A stretch of 64,000 bases of DNA from Nephrocerus scutellatus (Eukaryota; Arthropoda; Insecta; Diptera; Pipunculidae): contig OX352761.1 of the NCBI GenBank assembly GCA_947095585.1, forward strand, positions 23,837,777 to 23,901,776, written 5' to 3'. The position numbers were made by a program, and so were the translations under genes. This document shows, piece after piece, positions 32,301 through 43,530 of the stretch; position 1 is the stretch's first letter, and each line of letters opens with the position of its first letter. The notes beneath the pieces were generated by a model that saw nothing but the letters and a program-made list of their open reading frames with translations, searched no databases and had not been told where the DNA came from.

Positions 32301-33357
32301 AACATGTTTAAACATTAACATGTGTACACTGTATTGCGGATTTAGACGGACATTAGATTGTAAATTTAACAAAAAATTTGTTTTTTTAATATTTCGGATA
32401 TTAGAGGTTGCGGTTATTGTAGTTCTGTTTAAAAGAGTTTTACTGTTATATGTTACTCTTAAATATTGTTAGGATTTTTACTCTTTATTCCTTTTCATGG
32501 ACAACTTGAAACCTGTCAAATTTGTACTTTTATGTTTACTATCCCTTTACTTGGTCTTGTTTACAATTGAATTTAAGTGGATTGTTGATTGTATTTTATT
32601 ATCTAGGTATTTAATTGATCTGTTTATTCGTGCTATTTTTTATGTGTATTTTTATTATAAATCGGTAAAAATCTATCGTTAGTTGATAGATTAGTCTGTG
32701 TGTTGCGATACAAAGTAAAACTTATTGCAGTTGTGCTATCTGTTATGTTCTGTACAATCAGCTTTACTATAACATTTGACACAAGACAAGGCATTTGCGT
32801 TCAATAAAATAATGCATTCCTCCCAAAATTTTGTAAATTGTGATAAAGGTTCATTATCAGCGCGAAATCGCTTGAAGACGATTCCTGAAATGAGACAAAC
32901 TGGTTTTTGGTACTTAAAATCACAAGAGCAATAACCACCAGCTGCAGTTGCTGCAGTAAACGATCAACGGGTGAACAGGTGGTATAACGTATGTGTAATA
33001 AGTTTTTCATTTGAATAAGGTAAATATCAAAGGAAAGAAACGGGCTTGAATCTTATACAACCAATGGCCTTTAGTCTTTAGGCATTGTATTTGAAACAAA
33101 ACGTTTAAATGGGACCCTTTTTAAAATATTTCAAATACTTTCTTCCAATGTAATAATAATAGTAATAGTTTTTTTCTTTTTTAATTCCATAACGAGCAAG
33201 GAAAGTGGAGTTTAAAAAATTTTTTTTTTTAAAAAAAAGTTTCCCAAAAAAAAAAGAGTGCGTGGTAACTTTTACGCGCGGTTGAAGTGAAACTTTTTTG
33301 ACGTTGTCGCCGATATTACGATTAACGATGAGATGAGATGTGGATGATAAATGGCCT
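32301..33357. other. no gene seen
   Basis: AT-rich. ACGAGCAAGGAAAGTGGAGT at about 33192 recurs at about 43856, a small shared repeat of unknown kind. Confidence 0.45.
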
Positions 33358-33765
33358 AGTTCCAAAAAATTTCAGACCCTATTGGCCAGATCCCAGAATT
33401 TCCATAGGAACAAGTCTTATAGTCGCATCTAAGTCCAATATTCCGAGTTTCATACGAATCGCTTGAGAAATGGCTTGGTTCCCAAAATTCCAGACACTAT
33501 TGGCCAGATACCAGAATTTCCATAGGAACAAATCTTATAGTCGCATATTAGTCCTAAATTCCTAGTTTCATACGAATCGCTTAAGAAATGGCTTGGTTCC
33601 CAAAACTCCAGACCCTATTGGCCAGATCCCAGAATTTCTATAGGAACAAATCTTTTAGTCGCATATTAGTCCTACATTTCAAATTTCATACGAGTCGCTT
33701 AAGAAATGGCTTGGTTTCCAAAAATTCCAGACCCTATTGGCCAGATCCCAGAATTTCCATATGCG
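33358..33765. repeat. 118-bp tandem repeat, about 3.5 units
   Basis: Units start at 33358, 33475, 33593 and 33711 (period 117-118). Each contains CCAGACCCTATTGGCCAGAT, AGAATTTCCATAGGAACAA and CATACGAATCGCTTAAGAAA. The last unit is cut after about 54 bases, just before a TA microsatellite. Looks like a short block of satellite DNA. Confidence 0.85.
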
Positions 33766-33785
33766 CTGTGGCCGTAGTAATATAT

Positions 33786-33786
33786 G

Positions 33787-33852
<66 letters not shown>
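33786..33852. repeat. (TA)n microsatellite
   Basis: About 33 uninterrupted TA units, followed by a twice-repeated TATTTGTAGTTATATACATA motif to about 33905. Confidence 0.9.
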
Positions 33853-33857
<5 letters not shown>

Positions 33858-33964
33858 AGTTATATACATATATAGTTATATTTGTAGTTATATACATATA
33901 TAGTTACATACATATAAAATATAACTATAGAAAACGAGGCATAAATTTAACAAAAGTGAACAAC

Positions 33965-35057
33965 AGAGTATTGTATCATCATCATCATATTTAACTCTAC
34001 AACCGGGGTCCGGTCCTGGCTTCCCGCAAAAAGTCTCTCCACCCCTAAACTCTGGGCGTCCTGGTCTACGCCATCCTTCCAGCGTAGGCTTGGCCGGCCT
34101 CGCTGTCGTGTTCCATAAATCCTACCGCAAAGGACTTTCCGAGCAGGATCCTCTTCGCTCATGCGAGCTAGGTGTCCTGCCCACCGGAGCCTACCGAGCT
34201 TAATTTTCTTCACGATGTCGACATCGCGGTAACGCTCGTAGATCTCATCATTATAGAGTCTCCGGAATCGTCCTTCCTCACATACGGGGCCAACAATTCT
34301 CCGTAAGACTTTTCTCTCGAACGCGGATAAGAGGTCAGATTGCTTTTTGCTAAGCACCCAAGTCTCGGATCCATATGTATGTACTGGTATGAACATTGTC
34401 TTATATATCAGCAGCTTGGATGTTATGGTTAAGTTCCTGGATTTAAAGAGTCTTGACAGGCTATAGTAGGCTTTGTTGGCTTTAAGCAACCGTGCGCGTA
34501 TTTCTGGTTCCATGCTGTTATCGGCTGCTATAGTTGACCCGAGATAGTTAAAGGATTGCACTACTTCAAATTCGCGCTCCACTATCTGAATTGAGGGACC
34601 AATGTTGGATCTTCTACTCGCAGAATAGGCGGCTTTAAAGTCTATAAAAAGATGGTGTAGTTAGTTTTGAAACTCTAGACATTTTTCCATCACCGGCCTA
34701 AGGGTGTAAATCTGACCGGTTGTTGATTTGCCTGGGATGAAGCCACACTGGTATGGACCAATGATCCCTTTAGAGGCTATCCTGTCTTGAAAGATAGAGA
34801 AGAAAATATTATACGCGGTACTCAACAACGTTATACCACGATAATTGCTGCATTTTTTGAATCTCCCTTCTTATGTATGGGGCACAGGATGCCTCTTCGC
34901 CAGTCTTCTGGCATTGCTTCTTCCTCCCATACTTGCACTATTAGTTCATGAATTGCTTGGTGTATTGCGTGGCCTCTTCTCTCTTTTAATTAGCTCCGCT
35001 GGGATACCATCAGATCCCGGGGCCTTATTATTTTTGAGTCGATTTATCGCTCTGTTA
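33965..35057 (-). pseudogene. family B LINE, copy 2
   Basis: Minus-strand C-terminal half. It contains EREFEVVQSFNYLGSTIAAD (about 34520-34580), LLIYKTMFIPVHTYGSETW (about 34370-34420), FERKVLRRIVGPVCEEGRFR (34270-34330) and IKLGRLRWAGHLARMSEEDP (34140-34200); the first 185 codons form one open frame. Upstream RT sequence is deleted near 34625. The element joins directly to an LTR fragment at 35058. Confidence 0.86.
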
Positions 35058-35125
35058 ACAAGTACAAGCAAGTAGAAAGTGCAGTGTTATTTGTGAATAT
35101 AAGTGTTATTTGTGTAAATTACATC
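35058..35125. repeat. LTR fragment
   Basis: ACAAGTACAAGCAAGTAGAA and the following ~45 bases are nearly identical to 38778-38840 of the LTR-like sequence. The fragment is fused to LINE B on one side and family D on the other. Confidence 0.65.
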
Positions 35126-35450
35126 GCATTCCGATCCGATCCGACCCGATTTTCTTCAAATTTTATACATAAGTGTATCTCCGATGGACAACAGTTTTTG
35201 TAAAAATTTTGGAGACCCCGGGCTCCAGGGTTTTTTTTTCTCTTCTTTTTGTTTAATTATTAGGAGTAAATGGGCCCTGAAGCCCGAGCGGTGCCCATAT
35301 AATTTTTTTAAAAATTAAATAATTGTTGGGGTGCAGTGCTTTGTATGTGTTTCTATATTTCAGATTTTATAGTGGAATTTAGTATACTATCGGTTAGAGA
35401 ATATACATGAAAAAAAATTTTTATGGGTTGTTTTTTTATTTTACTTACAT
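35126..35450 (-). repeat. family D repeat
   Basis: Shows the family marks in reverse orientation: CTTCAAATTTTATACATAAG, TCTCCGATGGACAACAG, GTGCCCATATAA, and finally TTAGAGAAT...TTTTTATGGGTTGTTTTTTT. Confidence 0.6.
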
Positions 35451-35980
35451 ACACCGTTTGTTTTTTTTTTTACTTTGTCGCTAATTTTGAGCTCAATATT
35501 GAATTTTTTGGTTTACTTATATACTAGGCCATCGGTTCAACAAGGCTAACCAACTATTTTACCATGTAAAGTCGCATGAGTAATTAAATTGCTAAATTTG
35601 TATTTTTATTTAAACGCAGGTTCTTTTTAGGTGATAATGTTGAACATGTATGTGATGCACATTATTGCCCATGCACGATCTACAAAATATTCACCTTGCC
35701 GGTAAAAAATCAAGGGTAACAACTTTGGTATACGAGTCGTCTTACTTTGGTAAATTTCATTCCATTTTGAATGGATTTTGTGCAAGACAAGTATAGTTTT
35801 TTTTGTAGATGCAAAAATAGCCGGGCGGTGAACATTTAAACTTAACGAAGAATGGAATGAAATTCTAATCCTACTTTTAGGTGGCATGCAATTATTCTTT
35901 CCGTATTGAAATTTATATGGAATTGTTGTTGTAAAATTCCCAAAGTAAGACGGTAACGATAATGATAGTCAGCGTTCTAA
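35451..35980. other. no gene seen
   Basis: AT-rich spacer. The 86-codon minus-strand frame at 35627-35887 has no recognisable motif. Confidence 0.4.
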
Positions 35981-36547
35981 GGTCATGTCCTAATTGGACA
36001 GCGATCGCGCGTTCTGGCGATGAGCGATTATTGCGAAAAATAGCAAACATCAAAAATCTTACTATGTGGCCTGTTTAAAACATAAACGCGATTGCGCAAT
36101 CAGTGAGAACTGTCGAACAAATTTTTTTGACACACGTAGCGAGCATTTATCGAACATGGAAATTGGTTTGATTGAACAACGCGATGTGTAGACGTTTGAT
36201 CGCTTTAACTCAAACGAGTTTGTTTTTCGACGCGCTATCGTGAAGAAAAATTGTGGAATTTGAAGAAAACTTAATAATTTAAGTGCGTAGTTAAAAGTTC
36301 TTTAGCGTTCAAAGCCGAACTCGTTGGTCGATTGTTTTATTCCTGGAAATCATTTCAGCTCAACCAACCTCAACAACCAATTCACATGTACTGAGGTGAT
36401 CGCGAAACGCTGTGTTTTCGAGTACGACAAGGTTTTGTCGCGCGATCGCAATTAGGACACACACATTTGGATCGCTCGATTAACGCGATGCAACCAACCA
36501 TCGCTCATCACCAGAACGCGAGATCGCTGTCCAATTAGGACATTGCC
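35981..36547. mobile_element. 567-bp MITE, possibly piggyBac-like
   Basis: Inverted ends: ATGTCCTAATTGGACAGCGA followed by TC(G/T)CGCGTTCTGG(C/T)GATGAGCG, about 45 bp each. Flanks are CTAA (35977-35980) and TTAA (36548-36551), which suggests an original TTAA duplication with one mutation, as in piggyBac. No transposase frame. Confidence 0.6.
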
Positions 36548-36552
36548 TTAAG

Positions 36553-36770
36553 ATCTCTATATTAAATTTGCGTTCGGATGTGTTTGTAGCTTTCCAAATC
36601 TTGTGCTCAATTTTTAATCTACTTCCGATCTGATTTAAACTCTGCACACATGCGTATTTCCGATAACAACACTTTCTATAAAAATCCGAAAGGGGTCGGG
36701 CCTCAGGGTCTAGCGGCTCCCATATGAGTTTCTTCAAAATTATCCGTGGTTGTACTTTTAGGCGCATATT
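36553..36770 (-). repeat. family D repeat
   Basis: TCTCTATATTAAATTTGCGT end, then CTGCACACATGCGTATTTCC and CGGCTCCCATATGAGT. Same order as other minus-oriented copies. It abuts the MITE. Confidence 0.65.
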
Positions 36771-37379
36771 TTGAACTATTTCCTTTGCAGATAAAAGTCA
36801 AATCGATTATGAGCATTCCATTTCATCGTTTAGTAGTATGTACCAAGTATTGTTACAAAAATAGATTTAGGCTGCTTACGAAACGAAGACTTATTTAAGA
36901 CTTATTGACTTATTTGCCGCCATCTTAAATAAGTCAGTAAAATCTTTCGAATCGATATCGCTGACTTATTTTGACAGCTTTTAAACAACAAACAAAAAAA
37001 AAAGTGTCAACCTCAAAGCAGTACAGCAGAATTTAGAAATGGATTATGTTTAGAAATATAGAAATCAATATAATTTGAATTTTGAATAAGTTGAAGGAAA
37101 CTTCTGAATTTTGCAATACATATATATAAATATATTATATGAATTATGATTATATGATTTTTGTAGTTCTCAATATTTATATGTAAATAGCAATAAAAAA
37201 AAATACATAAGAATTTTATTCAATCCAGTTCTTTAAATTCAGTCACATTTTATATCTTAATTATTTGTTCCACACGATTTTTCTTTCTTCGGTAGTTCAG
37301 ATCGAGGTTGTGGTTCCATTGTAGATAAATACGCAGAAGCTGAGGCTAACGATTTTGTTCAGAGAATGCTTCAGAAATG
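36771..37379. other. no gene seen
   Basis: AT-rich. AATAAGTC motifs repeat locally (36893-36975). Confidence 0.4.
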
Positions 37380-38440
37380 CATGTGGCCGGCCGCAACTAT
37401 CTCTGACTGGCGGAAGTGCGATCAAACCTCCACGTGGTGGCTGCTGGTCATTTTCCTCCAGTACAGGAAAAGCGAAATGATCGGGCTAGTCCCTTCAAAG
37501 TAAGGTTGGCGCGAGGCCAATAACCTCGCCCGTCAAAAACCATATTACGGAACCCAGAATCAGCCTCGGATACACTGATGAACGATGACGACCACGGCAA
37601 CGAAAACGGCTAAACGATTTAAGAATTTTCTCATGGAACGTACGCTCACTGTATAGAGCTCGAGCTGCAAAGCAGTTGGCCCATACCCTGCCTAAATAAT
37701 GCGGTGAATATCAGAAATCAGTTCACCGGCGACAGAAAGCAGCCTGGGAGAAGAATCTCGTCCGTGAACTGGAACAGTACAGAGAGCAAGGACCGCCTTA
37801 GGCGCGGAAGTTCTACCAAAGAGTCCTCGGTATGACGCAATATACAGCCCGTTGCACATACTGCAAAGACAAAGAGGGTAATCTGATCGCCGATCTCAAA
37901 GGCAGCTTAGAGCGATGGGAAGAGCACTTTTATGAGTTGCGTAATGGCCAGCTAATTGGGGAAATGGGGGCTCCACCAATGACTGAAGACCACACTATCG
38001 TGGTATAACGTTGTTGAGTACCGTGTGTACGATTTTTCCTCTATCCTTTAAGAGAGGATAACCCCATTGGCTAAAGTCATCATTGGTCCATACCAGTGTG
38101 GCTTCATCCAAAAGTGGGCAAATCAACAACTGATCAGATTTACACTCTAAGGCAGGTGATGGAAAAAACTCACTACACCATTTTTGTATAGACTTTAAAG
38201 CCGCCTATGACAGCATAGCCAGAGTAGAACTTTATAAAGCCATATGAGAATTGCTTAAACCCAACAAAGCCTACTATAGTCTGTCAAGACTCTTCAAATC
38301 CAGGAACTTAACCATAACATCCAAGCTGCTGGTATATAAGACAATGGTCATACTAGTAGCTCGCATGATCGAAGATGACCCTGCTCGGAAAGCCCTTTGC
38401 GGTAGGATTTATGGAACACGACAGTGAGGCCTGCCAATAG
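37380..38440 (+). pseudogene. family B LINE, copy 3
   Basis: Starts with the conserved leader (GCCGCAACTATCTCTGACTGG, AATAACCTCGCCCGT) and the endonuclease start encoding LRIFSWNVRSLYRARAAKQL (about 37618-37680). It then jumps to the linker CTYCKDKEGNLIADLKGSLE (about 37855-37915), RT fragments and a short C-terminal part (ARMIEDDPARKALCGRIYGT). Endonuclease core and RT catalytic regions are deleted. Confidence 0.82.
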
Positions 38441-38960
38441 TACAAAATTAAGCGCTATCTGTATCTCAGTATAAGTAATATTATTTATAAAATGATGTGG
38501 AACTTATTATAAAAGTTATGTGTGGTACTATTCCTTTATGTAGTTGTACTGATACGTACTCATATATTATGTAGTTGTACTTGTATGTAATTAAATGTGT
38601 TGTTTATTCCATTTGAACTATACCTTGTGTGTACTTGGTGAGTAATATGCAGAAATTTACCTGTATGTTCTTGTACTTACTAGATTGTTCAAATGGAACA
38701 GAATTGGGTATAAATAGCCCTCACTGCGTGGCAGTGAGTTTAGTTATCAACTGGAAACTGGATCTGTACTAGAGTACAAGTACAAGCAAGTAGAAAGTGC
38801 AGTGTTATTTGTGAATATAAGTGTTATTTGTGTAAATTAAAAGCGATTACCAGTGTGAATTCCATTTTGAAAAGAAGCTGAACTTGTGTTCATTGTTTAT
38901 TTTCAAAATCCATTACGAACTCTTTAGTAAGCCTTAATTTCTAACAGTATGTATCTTGTT
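38441..38960 (+). mobile_element. solo-LTR-like sequence
   Basis: Contains a good core promoter: GGGTATAAATAGCCC (38707-38721), then an initiator-like AGTTATCAACTGG. The downstream part is duplicated at 35058-35125. There is no internal retrotransposon region on either side, so it reads as a solo LTR. The exact ends and target duplication could not be fixed. Confidence 0.5.
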
Positions 38961-40034
38961 TACTAAATGTTTTATGGTTAGTTAATTTAACTTACGTATT
39001 TATCAACTGAATTATATTATTATTGTTCTTATTTTTGTATTTATACTGGAAGTTTCGTTTGGTGTTGACGGAAACCTACGCATTGAACAACAAGTTGTTA
39101 CAACATTCTGTCATATGGTCACATGAAAAATTTTATGGTTTTGTTTTTTAGGTTAATATTTTGAGCGTTATTTCCAATAGGTGTTAGCTACAACCTGTAT
39201 CCCGGACGACCGTCCGTAAGTAAATTCAATTGTCGCTTGTCATAAAGCAACAAATGTTAAAACTATTAATTGGTTTTCGGTAATTCAATTAGGGCCCACT
39301 TGTGATAAAGATTTCTTTTTAAATTCTCTATATTAACTTCACTTGCCCGTGGCACGGATGTCTGTCGGTTTTCTGTCGTGGAATCTACTAGATCTCCAAT
39401 GACCCTGTATAATGTCTGTGACCAGCACTTCTCATTTCTAAGGGGTCTCAGCTGTTGTGAACCACCGCTTTACACTTAGATTGAAGTTAATTTAAAAAAA
39501 ACAGTTATTTTTGTTAAGGCTACGACACCAAAACATGAATTTTGCTAACAATAGGCAATGTCTGAAGTCAAACGACGCTTTATGAATTTTGTTTGAAAAA
39601 ACTCTTCTGAAGAGCATCCCATCAATAATAAAATCTGAACACAAACAATTCCCAAGTTAAGTCGAACTTATTTAAACTACGAAAGTCACGTGAATCGTTA
39701 CCGCTTCATAAACATGAATGGACGTCGGATACTTATGTGCTACTGCTGCTGCTGATCAGCCAACCGAGAATCGAAGGTCAAACTGAAGAGATTTTTGTGT
39801 AAACCTGATGATTTAAACGTCAGGTTATTGACTTTTGCTTTGTTTTTATTTTTATTACCATCGGGCATCGATGGCATCGGAACCTTTTCCCCCGCCCAAA
39901 TGTTGAATTAGAGAATAAAAATCTTTCTGACATCAATAAATTTAAATAAATAAATAAAATGTAAATAAAACATAAGATCAGTGACATCTGCCGAAACACG
40001 TCCATGACTTCTTTTAGGTCTATCTCAACGTATT
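38961..40034. other. no gene; family D end at about 39320-39400
   Basis: AT-rich. TAAATTCTCTATATTAACTT, followed by CACTTGCCCGTGG and GTCGTGGAATC (39327-39390), is a family D end. Confidence 0.5.
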
Positions 40035-40369
40035 TTATTTATTTTTTATAATATGCTCACGCGAAAAGGGCACCCTTATAATGCTAAGCTCAGCACAACA
40101 TGATCCTTCATGTTTATGGAGAGGGAGAAGAAAGAGAAGATGTCTTTGAGCCTGTGTTTTGAATGCATGCGGACTATGGTGATGAGGACAATAAGAGCTT
40201 GGAAAAACATCCACATGTTGAACGGCTAAAGAACGAATTTCTGAACTTAATTGTACGTTCGGAGATGGGCTTGAGGGTATACTGATGAGCATTTAGAGTG
40301 CCACGAGTGTTGCGGTTGAATTCAACGAGAAGTGGCTATTTTCTCTTGAGCACAGCAGGTAGAAATATA

Positions 40370-41640
40370 AAGGGTCCGCCAAATAACTTTTTTTTTTTTG
40401 AAAATGCTATAAAAAAAAACTACTGAATATTTTCTCAAATTTCTTTTTTTATTTGAAAGTACAATCCTTCCGGTTATGGAAAATAATTTCATTCAAATGG
40501 CTGCCTCGGCTGGCCATGCAGTAGCCTACACGATCGGTCCAATTTTTAAGCACATTATCGATTGTGTGCAGCTGTATTTCACCAATGGCTTCACGAATAT
40601 TGTCCTTTAAAGCGTCAATTGTCTCTGGCTTGTCGGCGTAGCACTTATCTTTTAGGGCACCCCACAAATAATAGTCCAACGGTGTCAAATCGCAGCTCCG
40701 AGGTGGCCATACGACATCAGCTCTGCGGCTGATAATGCGATCTTCCAAAACAGGGCGCAAAACATCGAGTGTAGCTTCGGCTGTGTGGCACGTAGCGCCG
40801 TCCTGTTGAAACCAAATGTTGCCAATATCCTCCTCTTCAATTTTTGTGAAAAAAATTCGTTCAACATGGCCCGATAACGATCGCCATTGACTGTAACGGC
40901 CACTCCTTGCTCATTTTCGAAGAAAAATGGCCCAATTATTCCTCTGGACCAAAATCCGCACCAAACATTGACTCGTTTTGGGTGTACCGGCTTTTCAATG
41001 TATGCGTGCGGGTTTTCTGTTCCCCAAATGCGACAATTTTGCTTGTTTACATACCCGCCAAGATCAAAATGAGCTTCATCCGAAAAGATGATTTTTTTGG
41101 CAAAATCGGCATCTTCTGTAAGTCGATCGCAGGCCCACTCAGCGAAGCGAAAACGCATTGGATGGTCAGTTGGCTTCAACTCCTGAACCAATTGGACTTT
41201 GTATGGCGTCATACCAAGGTCTTTATGCAAAATTCGTCTCAATGATGTCTCCGAAATGTTCAATTGTGCGCTTCACGCACACTTTCTGCCACAGCATCAA
41301 TATTCTCGGGTGTACGCACTGTTTTTGGCTTTTCACGCTTTGGTTTATCGATGAGGATGCCAGTTTCTTTCACTTTTTTCACAAGATAACGAACATACGG
41401 AGCTGACGGTGCTTCTCTTCTTCCAAAATCCGTACGCAATTTTCGCACACATTCTGCAACATTACCATGATTTTCAAAGTAATGTCGCAATATTTCCCAG
41501 CGTTGTTCAAGCGTATACACAACCATATTCGTTCAGCGGAAGGATACAACTAATTATCTGTCAAATCAGACATGAGCTAAGTGTTACCATTCACGAAATA
41601 AGCACTAGTTAAAAAAAAAAACTTGAGATGGCGGACCCTT
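40370..41640 (-). mobile_element. rosa-like mariner (DD41D), 1271 bp
   Basis: Terminal inverted repeats AAGGGTCCGCCA at both ends, each followed inwards by an A/T run. TA target duplications lie at 40368-40369 and 41641-41642. It encodes a full-length but frameshifted transposase and is inserted in LINE A. Confidence 0.93.
40449..41526 (-). pseudogene. mariner transposase, DD41D, frameshifted
   Basis: DDE transposase that would cut and paste the element at TA sites. The N-terminal helix-turn-helix region begins MVVYTLEQRWEILRHYFENH; KVKETG and the KPKREKPKTVRTPENIDA linker follow. The catalytic core has FSDEAHFDLGGYVNKQNCR (first Asp), WFQQDGATCHTAE (second Asp) and CDLTPLDYYLWG (third Asp). 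Counting from the second to the third Asp gives 41 residues between them, the rosa spacing (Ceratitis rosa) and not the 34 of Mos1. Two single-base losses break the frame: near 41262 and in a T run near 40850. Otherwise nearly the whole length is intact, so inactivation seems recent. Confidence 0.92.
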
Positions 41641-41922
41641 TATATAAAACAGTGACAAGAAGGAAAAATTCCAGCGGTGTTCATGCTAATCTATCGACTT
41701 CGCATTGTTTTCGTAACCGATAAGTTTTATCACTCAGTTTTTAATTCTATCTAGGAGATGCATGAAAATTGTACTCTAGTTTGCGCCGAAGTTACGCCTT
41801 GTAGATTGTAGCCAGATTTCTTGCACCTTGTGAGAAACCCTAACATTTCGCAGCATTTTTGGCGATGGCGAATATGTGGTCGTTCCAACCTTAACGCACA
41901 TTTTGAGAATTGCGAGTTTTTC

Positions 41923-42582
41923 AGTGTAAAGAAAGTTTAGCTGAGACAGTTCGCAAGACTTTTCGGGAAACTAGTTCGGTAATGGATGCAACTCTACATA
42001 TTTATCAACGTAGTGTAAGAGTAGCCAATAATTTTGCCAGGGTGGATGCATGCGTAATCGAAAACAGGACAACACCAATAAGGCATCTCTTCAAAACAAT
42101 TTTAGATCTCTACAACGAATAATAATATGGGGTTTGCATCTTCACCCCTACAAGATTCAATGAACCCTTTAAAGGCCTGCGGATAATTTTCATTTGCATT
42201 TGAGGGAAAAGGCAAGCGAGTTTATGAACAACGGACTCATTCTCAAAGAGTTAAGGCTCAACTGTAATGGACTTGAGTGGGATTCACTTAGCTGATGAAC
42301 CACCCATTACATAGGAATCGTATGCAGTGACCATTATGTGATTTTTGTCAGTTTTGTCAACTGTTCTTTAACTTACGTTAAATGTAAAAATGTAAATGAG
42401 TAGCGTGTTCGATTGGACTGAATTAACTGAAGTAGTAGCTGTATCTGAAGTAACAGAATTGAAGAGACTGTAAAGAGACGATTGACAACTCTTCACTACA
42501 GTAAAAATTGAGCAACTGAATTAACTGAAGAGATTTTTTGCTCGTGTAGGTAGTTACTTCGGATGAGTAACGTTGACATTTA
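41923..42582. other. no gene seen
   Basis: A 70-codon plus-strand frame at 41910 has no recognisable motif. Short GAATTAACTGAAG repeats occur at about 42420 and 42515. Confidence 0.4.
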
Positions 42583-42761
42583 AGCCCAAATCACAATGTC
42601 GCGTTCGCGCGCTCACGCGTTGATGGATGTTGTATCGACTTTACAATATTTTCTCTCCAACGCACGACTTCGCAATTTGCAAAACGAAATGCCGCTTCAG
42701 GTTGTTGTGCGTTTATATGACAGATAATAAAAATACAGATAAAATAAAAATTTAAAAAAAC

Positions 42762-43178
42762 AACCCATAAAAATTAAAATTTTTCTTGTAAATTCTCTAA
42801 TCGGAGATACACACACACACACACACTGTGTGCCATCCACCAAATTACGCAGCGGCAGCGAACAGCGCTGCTCACAAAGCACAGAGCTCAGAATTTGCCG
42901 TGATCTGATGCGATATAGCGATATTTAAAAATTGTATATTGGGGTCCCCAAGGGGCCAATCGCTCCAAAAAGTTTTCCATCGATGACACACATGTGTACA
43001 AAATTTAAAGAAAATCGGGTAAATTTTGTAAAATATTTGTATGGGAGCCCCCCGAACCCGAGGTCCGAGGGGCCTCAAATTTTAATAGAAAGTATTGTCA
43101 CCGGAAATATACATGTGTGCAAAATTTCAATAAAATCGGACCATGGGAAGTGGGCTAAAAATTGATCAGAAAATCTGA

Positions 43179-43213
<35 letters not shown>

Positions 43214-43256
43214 ACCAGCCAGCCACGTGCACGCGAAGTTAATATAGAGAATTTAA
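42762..43256 (+). repeat. family D repeat, best full copy
   Basis: About 495 bp from AACAACCCATAAAAATTAAA to CGCGAAGTTAATATAGAGAA. It holds an AC microsatellite, two diverged internal units (each with ACACATGTGTACAAAATTT-like sequence, an AAAATCGG motif and GGGAGCC/GGGAAGTGGG) and a CCAG tetranucleotide run. AAATTCTCTA occurs near both ends in inverted orientation. No frame, no tRNA head. Confidence 0.7.
43179..43224. repeat. (CCAG)n microsatellite
   Basis: About eleven CCAG units with one substitution. Lies inside family D; shorter versions lie at the same place in other copies. Confidence 0.85.
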
Positions 43257-43530
43257 AAAGACACAAATAAGTGGTGTTTAAAAAACTTTTATTAGCTGTG
43301 ATAAAAATGCAGATAAAATAAAAATGAATAGTAAAATATTTCAACACAGCTGTGAGCTGTCAAAACGCGCGACTTAGTAGAAAGTAGTTCTACTCGAGCG
43401 TTGCACAGGCGTCTACGATATTTACGACATTAAGCATGAGGTCACATTTAAGATTGCTTCATATGTGCGCAGTGTTTCTACTCAATATGTCAACGCACGA
43501 GCGCTCGAACGCGACATTGTGATTTTGGCT

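Larger units (their letters stand above)
40035..41922 (-). pseudogene. family A LINE, copy 4, split by mariner
   Basis: 3' region of LINE A in two parts, 40035-40369 and 41643-41922. The sequence is continuous with copy 1 (5030-5560) once the mariner is left out: GAGCACAGCAGGTAGAAATA joins to the AGTGACAAGAAGG...CGGTGTTCATGC stretch. No open frame survives. Confidence 0.82.
42583..43530. mobile_element. 948-bp DNA transposon/MITE with nested repeat
   Basis: Ends AGCCCAAATCACAATGTCGC and, inverted, AGCCAAAATCACAATGTCGC continue as TTCG(C/A)GCGCTC. TTA flanks both sides (42580-42582 and 43531-43533), again PIF/Harbinger-like. Family D is inserted in the middle. Confidence 0.72.

Noticed and set aside
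33358..33765. CRISPR-like array
   Set aside because: The repeats are directly adjacent with no spacers, and this is animal DNA; it is a tandem repeat.
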